A stretch of 64,000 nt of DNA from Ceriagrion tenellum (lineage: Eukaryota > Arthropoda > Insecta > Odonata > Coenagrionidae): contig OY720639.1 of NCBI GenBank assembly GCA_963169105.1, forward strand, positions 49,085,848 to 49,149,847, in the 5' to 3' direction. Positions 33,696 to 43,460 of the stretch are shown in pieces. Below the pieces are notes generated by a model, which saw nothing but the letters and a program-made list of their open reading frames with translations, had not been told where the DNA came from and searched no databases. The number at the start of each line of letters is the position of its first letter. Within the stretch, counting starts at the first letter, position 1. Both the position numbers and the translations under genes were made by a program.

Positions 33696-34659
33696 GTAAG
33701 AAACCGTTAACTTTGATGTTCTCTGTTTTTCCTTCCTCTTTTCTTGTATTGCATTGATGGTAATGCAAAATTTGAAAATTTTGATCAAAAAGTAGCCCGC
33801 ATTATGTGCCATTGCCACTCATAACAAACACAGACATTTTTGTCGAATCGGACAATGTCACTTTTAATGCCTGAGGATTTTCAGGCGGAAATTGCAATTT
33901 TTCAGTTAAAAAATTCAGATTAAATGAAAAATCACTGAACGCGGTCAATTATTTAATAGAAAAAATTCGGAATAGTTGACTGAGAAAGATTTCAGAATGT
34001 GGCTTTTCTTAAAAGCGGTGTTTCTCATTATCATTTCTAAATTCTTCATTTTCCCTGCTCAAATGGCCGTTGAATGAAGATCAAGAGTTGAAGGAGCGAG
34101 ATAAAAGTGAAACAAGATTTCTAACACTATCCTGATCGCAAAAAATATGTTTCCTAAAACCTTTTATTTTTTATCAGCATAGCAGAATTTGTCCTTAAAA
34201 ACCTCATCGCTTGTGTTTGCTTTATCCTTCCAAGTTTGTGTAAATTAATGAATCGTCTGTAAAGATATCTTTTCGGAAAAAAATAATTCTAATGTAAGAG
34301 TTTTTACTCTCCTAGCTTTGTCGGTACAACTAAAGAGTTATGAGGAATCTTTCTACAAGTTTACTGCTTCCATGTATGACACAAATGCTTCCATGTGAAC
34401 TTTCTTTTTCTATTAATTTAAATTTTTGCCTGCCTGATCCTTTTCCTTTAGATTTTGCGTCGAAGAAAGTTAATAATTTTGTATCTCTATTGGAACCATC
34501 AGTGTTTTTTTGTCTTTCTAAAATCTCGAGTTATCTGCTGACAAGTGCTCTACGGTATCCGGTACGGTAGGTACTGTGGGCCAATAGTGGCTAACGAAAT
34601 AACTGATTGAAGAAACAGGGAAAGAAAGCTGGAAATGAGACATTCATGCATTTGATATT

Positions 34660-34715
34660 TTGGATGCATGTGACTGACTCCATGCTTTTCTCTCGGCTGT
34701 CGGTTCGAGTCCGGA
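34660..34715 (+). other. tRNA-like Pol III B-box relic
   Basis: GGTTCGAGTCC at 34702-34712 matches the tRNA B box exactly. The upstream TGGATGCATGTGAC at the right distance is only a weak A box. No tRNA cloverleaf can be drawn, so this is probably a decayed SINE head or chance. Confidence 0.3.
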
Positions 34716-35149
34716 GAATTCATCAGAACTCGTTTTGCGTTTCCGAAAAAGCATTGCGGTGGCAGTTACGGTTCTGCCGAAAATGATTGCTTTATATTGG
34801 GAATATCAGCTCTTTTCATCTCTCATTCTGTTGCACCAGAAATGAGAGGTGAAAGGGAGCTTACTAGTTGTCGCGAATATTGCTCTTTCAACACATGCTA
34901 CAAGTAATATCACCGATGTAAGAGGGTGGAAAATTTTTTATCAGCATTTGAATAAATAAGGTAAATTTAGCGTCCAGTTCGACTGAGAAGGGCGAATTAC
35001 ATGAATTTGACTTTTTGTAGCTTTGAGGTTAAGAGAGAACAAAGTGGAGTCATTGTAGTCGTGATGTACTTACGATTCGGTACTTCTTCATCTCCAGCAA
35101 TAAATAAAGGACCGTTAATTTTGTTTCTCAAAATGATCTTTAATTTTTG

Positions 35150-35260
35150 ACTTATATAGCGCTCGCGTTATGGAGAACCGCGATGTTCGAGCCCCTGGTC
35201 GGGTCTAATTCTCAGTTCTTACTGGCAGAAAGTTAATTGAAAAATCGACATGTTGAGTGT
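35150..35260 (+). mobile_element. tRNA-derived SINE head relic
   Basis: ATAGCGCTCGCG (about 35155-35166) resembles an A box and ATGTTCGAGCCCC (35183-35195) a B box, followed by TGGTCGGGTC as in many tRNA-derived SINEs. The tRNA fold is lost. The element's 3' end is not visible. Confidence 0.4.
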
Positions 35261-37384
35261 AATTTGCTTTTTAATACTTTTGGTATCCTTGAAGTAAAAG
35301 CAAAGAATTTCTATTAATGGTCCTCATGCTTCTAACGCATATATTCTATTATTAATTCAAGGTTTCTGAGCGCATGAAGAAGCCTAGATCGTCGCATTGG
35401 TTTTTAAAAACTACTGCATTTATTTTTATGTTTTAGCATGTCATAGTGATTGTTAATGGAATATAAACACGAAAATTAAAGATTTGTCGACCAATATTTT
35501 TTACAACATTTACATATAAAATATTTACTTCCAAAAAATGGCCGAAGAACTATTTCTATTAAGAATTTAATAGACTTCCGATAATAATTTGCCGATATAA
35601 AATAAATCTGATATGGGACGCCACTTCCATATGACGAAAATTTGATAATGCCGTTTAAAAATCTTTTCTGATACCTGCTCTGCACAAAATTTGCATTTTT
35701 GTTTGGAGGAAAAAATGTATTCTTGCTGTTTCACCTATTCTTCTCTGTAAACCCATTTCCATCATTAGTGACGTATAGGCTTATTCCGCTTTACATAATC
35801 CGTTAAGGCAGTAGATTTTTCAATCAAACCATTTTCTCTGCGATAGACATGTCGGAAACATTATCGGAGACATGTAAGCCTCGAACACTTATAATTTCCT
35901 TTCACTTGAGAATACTACAAATTTTAAATCAACGAGAAAATACACAATCTGAATTCCTCCTAAAAACGTTTGGATGTGTCCAGGATAAAATTGTGATAGC
36001 AATACCTTTGCAAAGGAAACTGGATTCGATTGCCTAATTATGGCGTTCGTCTGCATGAGCTGGACTGGCTTGATGCAGCCAAAACATTAATAACTCTCTC
36101 AGCTGACTTATTTTGCAAAACATATGTACTTGATCATATATCCGTAGATCCGGATTGGGATAATCATGACTGTTGTGTACATACATATGCAATACAGCAA
36201 ACTATTAATTTCATGAAGGAAGCGTTGAAGACTTCCATAGTCAGAGGAATTACAGGCAGGACAATGGTGTACATACCTATCAATCATTTGTTTCATCACC
36301 CATTATGACGACGTTTACCAACCACATACTTTAGAGACATTCCTGCTTCTACTACTTTGCAGAACTCATTAAGACCATAGATTTTTCCCCGTGGATCATT
36401 CGGTCCGCGGGGGACATTCGGACACATATTAGCGTCAATCACGAACTCGAGCCGTTTCCCTTCACCAGAGAATGCAACAAATTCACGTCAACGAGAAGCT
36501 GATCACGCACAATCTAAAATCGTCCCATTTCCGCTGAAGTGAAAATCTCGCCCCACCACTTTGGTCCTTTGCTTACCACTTTCCGCCTATCAATCCACCG
36601 GCTAATTCAGAGACAAATTGACTTTGCTCTTGTTGCTTCATCGTTATCACAGCCGTTCATTCGAAAAATGCAATTCCCTGTTTTTCAAAATCTGAAAGAC
36701 GTATGCATGTTGCCGTGATTTTCTCGTAATTAACATTTTTTACGATTTAACACAAAGTATGTTCGCGAAACTACAATTTCAATTTCACCCTAAAAGCGAT
36801 TCTGCTACGTACACACCATATTTTATTGTATCCACGAACAGAGATCAATATAAGCCCCATTCTTTCACCCTAATGTTTTATCACCCCGCATGATAGTGGG
36901 AGGATAGGAAACTTAATCGTTTTTGCATTGAGGAAAGACCCTAGATGGTTGGGCTTTTGTTGAATATTGTGGAAACTTGATAGATGCGGAGAAAGTCATG
37001 CGTAGAACTCGGAATTAATAAATAAGTAAGATGAAGCAATATGTTCATATTGCTTAATTTGACCATTATTTTCTCCATGATTAACTTTATATTATTTCAA
37101 CATCCGCCTATTCACCAATCCTTTCAACAGCTTATCACCCTTTGTCATACCCCTCGCCTTTTTTGACCCCTCTTAAATTTATCGTCAATCATCTTCTCGA
37201 CCCAGCCTATCAGTTTTCTCTCTACTGTCACAATTTTCATGGTCTTTTTTCGTAGATAAAAGTTTGGGATCTACAAAACGCCACTCTCTCTGTAAGTCTT
37301 CTCTTGCTTTATAAACCTGCAGAGATATATAAAGAGTAATGCAAGAGAAACAATTGCACTTTTCCACAAAATTGTTTTAATGCG

Positions 37385-37421
37385 TACAATGCGTTTCGGC
37401 TCACAGAGCCATCATCAGGTA
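37385..37421 (-). ncRNA. Hammerhead-ribozyme-like core, minus strand
   Basis: The mirror copy on the opposite strand: CTGATGA is the complement of 37412-37418 and GAAAC that of 37393-37397, around the same GGCTC/GAGCC stem. Here stem I can be four pairs (GTAC with GTAC). Stem III is one pair at best. Confidence 0.4.
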
Positions 37422-37430
37422 CAAGTCTTT

Positions 37431-37467
37431 TACCTGATGATGGCTCTGTGAGCCGAAACGCGTTGTA
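37431..37467 (+). ncRNA. Hammerhead-ribozyme-like core, plus strand
   Basis: TAC, CTGATGA (37434-37440), one extra T, then stem II GGCTC-TGT-GAGCC, GAAAC (37455-37459), GCGTT and GTA (37465-37467). GTA pairs with the leading TAC as stem I. Core and stem II fit a hammerhead except for the extra T; stem III is at most two pairs. Activity is not shown. Confidence 0.4.
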
Positions 37468-37569
37468 TGCATTAAAACAATTTTGTGGAAAAGTGCAATT
37501 GTTTCTCTTACATTATGAAGAACTTTCACGATATCTCGCCTGAATCTGTTGAATTTATATATAAAGAGT

Positions 37570-38529
37570 GTAAAGGAATTAGCGTTCAAATGTAAGAAAG
37601 CTAACAAAATGAAGTGGGATACATATGCCACGCATCTTAAAAGCAGCACAATTTCCAATCTACCAAGTATTTGTTGCAGGTGTATTTGAATTTGTATATT
37701 TATGTAGAATTTGTGCATTTTCTTAGATGTTGTCTGTGTTTTTCAAAATTGCGTGTTTTCTTGCGATTTTCAAAATATGTGTTCAGATATCACCAGGAAA
37801 ATGCCTAATGTAGGTAGTATTGTTTGAAATAGTTAACTGTGGAATCTTAAGTGAGGGCTCGTGCTATCATTACCTCAATACCCATCGTACCCTCATCACT
37901 ACGCTTTCAATACTTACTTTTCTACCATAAAATCTCCTTTCTTTCTCTTTCTTTTTCTTTCCACACCCACCATATCAAGGAGGTTGTATCATAAAATCAA
38001 GAAATGAGTGCAAGAAATAAATTCTCAAATCTGAAAGTTCTAACTTTAATTTGGAACACCGCATTCTATTGGGTACGGAACTATTTTTCCTCATTGCTGT
38101 TCATTACACTTCCTTAATTTTCCTATACGCCTATATTTCAGAGGCTTCCATTCTATTCTTGTCCTTCTTTCTCTAAGGTCCACGTTTATACCCATACAAC
38201 GCGCCGTTTAGAATTAGTCAGAATTTTCAGATTGGAGAAATTTTGTTTCTACAATCCAATCTTGATTTTTTCATACAACCTACTCGAGGAGGATTCGGAA
38301 GCTCACGGGTGCTTCATTGAGAAGATTTATAGCGCAATGGTGTTACTGTATCCTCACCCCTCATTACTTTGCTTTCTGCACCAATTAATATGTCGCAATA
38401 CCCTTGAGTTAATAGTTATATAAAATCAGCTGTTGTATGTTGCTCCGTGTATAGTATGTTAGCATCTTTGTAATGTAACACTCCGAATCTGGATTGGTCG
38501 CTCATTGTTTTCCTGACTGCCCTCACCTA
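37570..38529. other. No feature recognised
   Basis: AT-rich non-coding DNA between the palindrome and the 450-bp repeat. Confidence 0.55.
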
Positions 38530-38982
38530 GGAAATTTGAGTGGTATGGGACGAGGTTTGGCAACCAGTCGGCCAACTCTACAATATAATTGTCAATCTTG
38601 CATACTCATGGAACTTCTATACCTTACACTTTGTCAGGTGAAATATTATGGTAAAGCATTATCAATGAAAAACGAAAAACTTCGTACTGTCAACTTTATT
38701 ACCATTTGGTGCTACACATGTTTCGACTTTCTTGCAGTCATATTAGGTGATTGCACCTGATTAATGTAAAAAATTGTAATTGTACGTGATATTGACTAAG
38801 TGACAGTCAGATGCCGTTTTAATGGCTAGAAGGAAGAAATCGCCTGACGGATCTCTGAGCACCTACGCTATGCATTAAATCTCAAAAGATCGGCCATTAG
38901 TGATAGAGGGAGTGGCTCTGAACCCGCGGGTAAAATGGAAGGCTGTAGGAATTTGGGTAGGAAAATGGTTCAAATCCAGCCG
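38530..38982 (+). repeat. Dispersed repeat, copy A (about 450 bp)
   Basis: It matches 41230-41965 in the same orientation over its whole length. Shared stretches include AAATTTGAGTGGTATG, AAGAAATCGCCTGACGGATC, GTGACAGTCAGATGCCGTTT and TCTGAACCCGCGG. It includes TGTTTCGACT followed by AGTCAT, an inverse of the GAAAC-type module seen at 42316-42335. It ends in GGTTCAAATCC, which matches a Pol III B box. The family is not recognised. Confidence 0.85.
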
Positions 38983-39093
38983 GCCGGGAGAGCACGCGAA
39001 GTTCGTTCTTGACCCGGGATATGTATTGCTTGCACGATGTGGAATCGCCGCGTGTTGTGCACCCCAGGTATGGCGTTGGCCCGCGTGGTAATT

Positions 39094-39310
39094 CATCTAC
39101 ATCTACGGAATACCCTGCGAGCCACCACGAGGGTGTGTGGCAGGGGGTATTTCGTTGATATTGTTAAAGGGTTAAAAAAGTATTGCACTCTATGACCGAG
39201 CGCTTGGTGCGAGTAATCGCTCCGCGCTTTGTCGGGAGAACGATTGTTGCCGGGGTCGGGAGAGGTAGTCGCGATTGCCCGTAATAGCTCAATTACTGTC
39301 CTCGGGGCGG
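39094..39310 (+). mobile_element. SINE-like or short interspersed repeat fragment, copy 1
   Basis: CATCTACATCTACGG, then TACCCTGCGAGCCACCACGA and GGTGTGTGGCAGGGGGTATT, with GAGAACGATTG further on (about 39236). This order of motifs is familiar from abundant short repeats of several insect genomes. A second fragment lies inverted at 42650-42727. The right boundary is uncertain because it merges into CpG-rich DNA. Confidence 0.6.
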
Positions 39311-39990
39311 GCGGCCGAGCGATACGTCGGGACGCTTTTAGTGCACGCGTCGTAATTCACGCGGATATTTATCTCCGGACGTCGTCGGTGCCTCAGTCGA
39401 AAGAGATCGAACGGGGAGACTAAACGAGCGGGGCCGACTGTGCGCTGATCGAGCGGTTTTTGTTTTATCCCCCATCCACACACTCTTCGCCCAACCCATC
39501 CTCCTCTGGACGAATAATGAGCTTGTTTCAGCGTCCGTGGCATAAATTTGCGGATCAACCGCGAAATTAAATGGGAGAGCAATGGAGTTTTGTGGGTTGG
39601 TCGGGTTATCAGTCCCATCCCACCCCCTACCCCCCCTTTGTTCTGCCTAGTTGTAAGGGTGCGTTTCTCTCATGCGGTTTTCATTTCGTCCCGGATCCAC
39701 CGTGTCCATTTTCGTATCCTCTTGGGGGGGCACGATAGTGTGTGCTGCTCTCTGGCCGTTGTAGAAGCAGCGGCGGCGCCAAGCGGGGAACTTGGCTAAC
39801 GCGTGCGGTCGCGTACTCTCTCATGTTTGTCGAGCTCACTTGGTTGACATTTGCCCCGCGCCCCGTCGAAACACGTGTCCTGTGTGATTTAAAATGCGGG
39901 GAAGTGAAAAAGTCTCCGTTCTGCTGCTTGTATATCTCTGGCTCGGGGTCGCGTGATGCGAGGTGAAATTGGGGAGATCGTCAGCTTTCC
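39311..39990. promoter_or_regulatory. CpG-rich stretch
   Basis: The densest CpG stretch in the window (GGGCGGGCGGCCGAGCGA, GCACGCGTCG, GGACGTCGTCGG), continuing to about 39950 with C-rich parts. Open frames in all phases cross it without domains. It could be a promoter, but its left part merges into the repeat at 39094, so some of it may be repeat-derived. Confidence 0.35.
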
Positions 39991-40411
39991 CCTCTATGTT
40001 GATGCAATTCCCAGTTTCCATTTTTTGCTGCCGGTGAAATGTACGGTGGCTTTTGGAGCTGCGTATTATAGCGGAAACAATTTGCATTGTTTAATTCCAT
40101 GGACCCTGAATCGTACCAAGGTTCATGTTATGTCGTAAATGATAATCTCACTATTTGCATTACGTATACTTCCAACGAGCGAAATACATTACTTAACCGT
40201 TGTGTACTACAGTGGAACTACCTCGATGCATTACTAGTTTTGGATATATACAAATACGGCTATATGGGAGGCGCTTATTATTTCGTGATATTGATCTGGC
40301 GTTTCATATATTTCCTTTGTACTTACCACAAGCGTTTTATTCAAACTTCTAGTTGTGTGACATCGAGATACTTCTTGCCTCTATTTGTGTTGTACCCTAG
40401 AATATGGTGAT

Positions 40412-40625
40412 TGGTTTGGAGTGGTGACTAGAGTATTGGCTTTCTCTCTTGTAAGCACGTGTTCGAATCCAACCCGTTGCAGATATATTTCGGTACAATC
40501 CCTTTGCTGCATTGATAACAATGGAGAGCTCCCCAAAGAAGTATTCCGTCGGTTGGATTGGACGTGTAACTATGATCCCCTTGTCACCTCTCGTCAAGAG
40601 TATTTGTACCTAGAATGGGTACCTA
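40412..40625 (+). mobile_element. tRNA-derived SINE relic
   Basis: An A-box-like GTGGTGACTAGAGTATTGG (40421-40439) and a B-box GTTCGAATCC (40461-40470) lie at tRNA spacing. Downstream, GGTTGGATTGGACGTGTAAC (about 40551-40570) and CCTCTCGTCAAGAG (about 40587-40600) resemble the conserved body of many arthropod SINEs (GGAxxGGACGTTAAA). The tRNA fold is lost and no A-rich tail is visible. Confidence 0.55.
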
Positions 40626-41229
40626 TCCGCCCTTTCCTAAATAATACTTCCCATACCAACTCGCTCATATACCAATGTGATCACGATTACCTCGGTTGTC
40701 GGCCGCTTCCCTAAAACCCGCTTCACACCGGCCAATTGTGCGTCAGATTATATTCTATGATCATTGATAAAGGCTTCTCGAACAGACATGACATCACTGA
40801 AACGTCATCACGGCGGGCGGATGTTGCTTTGAAAGTTCTTTGATAGCTTCATTCCCATTTAATTCCCTTCGCCTTGGACGCTTCTAAAAACTCACGAATC
40901 TTGAATGGGTTTGAAGCCTCTCAGCCTACGGAACGGAGCCTTCTTGTAGCCCTCGCAAGATTCCACCTGCTTCCCAAGAGGAATGAAGAGAAAACAAGAC
41001 TCAAGGTGGCCTCCTGGGGAAGGCAAGCGAAAATTTTAGCTGAATATCATAACGTTGGTTTCCATCTTGATTAAAATGTGGCTCCAACGCTTCAAACATA
41101 TCTTTGAGGCCTTTGGCCGTGTGGAAGTCCTATCAATTATTCTTGATCATGAATTCTTGAACTGCTGTCTAGAATCGTTTTTGACTCGGTTTGTCAGTTA
41201 ATGCTGTGTATTCAACGTTTCTTGTCAAG
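40626..41229. other. No feature recognised
   Basis: Non-coding DNA between the SINE relic and repeat copy B. Confidence 0.5.
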
Positions 41230-41965
41230 GGAAATTTGAGTGGTATGAGACGGGATCAAATAACCACCCGACCAACTCTAGAATATAATTTATGCCGATT
41301 TTGCATGCTCATGGAACTGCCTTACACTTTGTCTGGCGAGATATAATGAAACAGCATTATCAATGACAAACGAAAAATTTCGCCCCGTTCACTTCATTGC
41401 CACTTGGTGTTATACGTGTTTCGACTGTCACGAAATCATTATAAGTACAATGTGATTGCACCTGATCGTTAAAAAAATATTATTGTACGTGATAATGACT
41501 GAGTGACAGTCAGATGCCGTTTACATGGTTGGAAGGAAGAAATCGCCTGACGGATCTCAGAGCACCTAAGCTATGCGTTTGTTGGAAGACGGTAAATTCT
41601 CGAAGCGTCGAGTATAATGAAGATAGAACTCAGGCATATCGGGAAACTTATATATTTAACATAATACAGCGAAAGCGCCTGACCAAACGTTGCTCGTGTG
41701 AGATACAAGGGTCGCAATTGGAGGTATATATACATGAACAGGCATCATATAGTCCTTCACAATTAGACGTCCAAGGCGGACGAATACTTCAGTAAACGAT
41801 CGTATCCCTCCTCTTGTTATTACGCATGGAACTCCATTTTACTTAATGAGCTCCTTCGTTTAATCTCACCGGCCATTGGCGATAGGAGGAGGGGCTCTGA
41901 ACCCGCGGATAAAATGGATGGGTGTAGGAATTTGGGTAGGGAAATGGTTCAAAACCCAGTCACAA
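41230..41965 (+). repeat. Dispersed repeat, copy B, with 285-bp extra segment
   Basis: It aligns with copy A up to GCTATGC (about 41576) and again from TTTAATCTCACCGGCCATT (about 41861). Between them lie about 285 bp with no match in copy A. The extra segment is bounded by CGTTT on both sides (41576-41580 and about 41858-41862), so it may be a later insertion; a deletion in copy A is the alternative. No coding product was recognised. Confidence 0.8.
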
Positions 41966-42307
41966 TTAGGCTGACCAGGTAATAAACTAAGATACCTGGT
42001 TTTTCTTAGAGGCATCAGAAACTGGACTTCGCTTTTTGGATAAAGCAGTACCAATCCACTTTTGCGAGTTTGCCATGTGGCACGTCAGTCATAGACCGAT
42101 CGCGCTGCCCTTTAACGAACATCGCGACGAGAGAAGCAACTTTCCACTGGTAACCCCCCGCCATAAGGGTCGGTTGGCTCGTTGGAGCTCGCGGAAGCTT
42201 GAACGATCCCGTTTCCATAGGGCACCACGAGGTGGTGTGCGATCGGATAATAGTCCATCAAGGGTTCTTCTTTCTAATAATTAGGCCGATTCCCTTGGGG
42301 AATTCGC

Positions 42308-42350
42308 CCCATAATGACTGCGTGACAGTCGAAACACGTGTAGCACCATG
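42308..42350 (-). repeat. Inverted fragment of the 450-bp repeat family
   Basis: ATAATGACTGCGTGACAGTC, then GAAACACGTGTAGCACCATG, matches the reverse complement of the TGCTACACATGTTTCGACTT part of copy A (about 38710-38745). Here the stem GACTG-CGTGA-CAGTC before GAAAC is perfect. Confidence 0.6.
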
Positions 42351-42649
42351 TGGTCATAAATTGGAGTGAGCAAAATTTTTTATGGCCATTCCTATGCCTT
42401 ACATTCATTCCGCCGCACAGTATTCAGAACTGGTGTGTTTCAGAACGACACAGAGAATATTATCATGACGCTTCACTACATCTCTAGGTCTGACAGAAGC
42501 GATAAACGAGGTACATTGCCGAATTGATAGGTACAAAACATCGTTCTTTACGCGTACAATAAGCGATCACAAAAAAACTAAGCTCCACTAAATACACTCC
42601 CATAATACTCGTCACCATTTCTCCTCCCAAAACCTTATCCCTTACATCT

Positions 42650-42727
42650 TTACCCGGCAGGTGTCCTAACACCCCCTTCCACACGCCCATTTGGCTGCTC
42701 GCAGGCTAGTACGTAGATGTAGATGTA
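42650..42727 (-). mobile_element. SINE-like fragment, copy 2
   Basis: On the minus strand this reads ACATCTACATCTACG, CCTGCGAGCAGCC, GGGCGTGTGGAAGGGGGT, matching the start of the element at 39094. It may extend left to about 42480, where similarity becomes too weak to call. Confidence 0.55.
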
Positions 42728-43199
42728 TTCCAAAATTGAGAGGAAATTAAATTCGGTGGTTCCCGTTTAATGAAGCGTTTGTAATTGTGCCGTGTTAATC
42801 GGAAAGTAGTATGATTATCTGAATGACAACGAAAATAGAACCTACTTTAATTCCATTCATTTTCTTATACATACTATGATAGATTCGTTTGTACATTAAA
42901 ATTACCGTGTGAAGCTGCCTTAAGATGATCCTTTCATCTAGAATATCTCTTCATTTTTCGTGGTTGGAGTTTTTACCCGCATTTTGACGGCACGACTTCA
43001 AAACGTGTGTTTTGTGATTTATTTTGAGGAAGTAAAAGATGCCCGAGTTTCCGTTTTCGTTTTATTAAGCTCTATCAAATGTTCCTGTATTTACGCAGTT
43101 GAAAATTTTTGGAAATGGGCCACGAAACTTTCGAATTCTGCAAGACGGGGAAAGAAGGTTGTTTGGTGAGGGGGGCGTCAGAATAACATTCTAATTGCT
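42728..43199. other. No feature recognised
   Basis: AT-rich non-coding DNA without visible motifs. Confidence 0.5.
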
Positions 43200-43460
43200 C
43201 CAACACGAGCGCTTCGAGAAGCGAGGTGACTCACCACTATCTGCCATCCCATTTCGACTCGTCTCACGTAAAGTCATGGCGATGGACTATTTTAAACATT
43301 TTTCTTGCGAGTGAGTGTGCCTCGACTTTTTTTATGGCGAAGTAGTTTGGTTCCCGTGTCTCACACACACAAACTCTCTGTCATTGCCGCCCTCTCTTCC
43401 CCTTCGTCCTTCCCCTTCACTCACTCTCCTTCTACCTCCCCTCCATGACGCGTAGGTATA
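43200..43460. promoter_or_regulatory. CpG- and C/T-rich patch
   Basis: CACGAGCGCTTCGAGAAGCG followed by TCTCACACACACAAACTCTC and a CT-rich run to 43445. It resembles the patches at 21.3 and 27.3 kb. Regulatory role is only suggested. Confidence 0.3.

Larger units (their letters stand above)
33696..37324 (+). other. Probable aquaporin intron, downstream side
   Basis: This AT-rich stretch follows the exon donor site. It holds two tRNA-like Pol III box relics (listed separately). No exon, long repeat or conserved motif was recognised in the remainder. Calling it intron is inferred from the donor at its left edge; the next exon was not found. Confidence 0.5.
37338..37556. mobile_element. Palindromic element with two hammerhead-like cores and 13-bp target duplication
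   Basis: A 219-bp element lies between perfect direct repeats ATATATAAAGAGT at 37325-37337 and 37557-37569. Its inverted arms, about 37345-37420 and 37431-37508, differ at only two places over about 79 bp, with a 10-base spacer. About 48 bp at the right end have no partner. Each arm encodes CTGATGA, T, GGCTC-TGT-GAGCC and GAAAC, on opposite strands. The long target duplication argues for retro-insertion rather than cut-and-paste movement. There is no coding capacity, so any movement would depend on another element. Confidence 0.85.

Noticed and set aside
36030..36308. 92-codon frame with mixed composition
   Set aside because: No homologue, no clear splice sites; could not be tied to the aquaporin exon upstream.
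38925..38945. AACCCG in CTGAACCCGCGGGTAAAATG as an NPA/NPR-type motif
   Set aside because: It is part of the 450-bp dispersed repeat and recurs at 41896; not coding.
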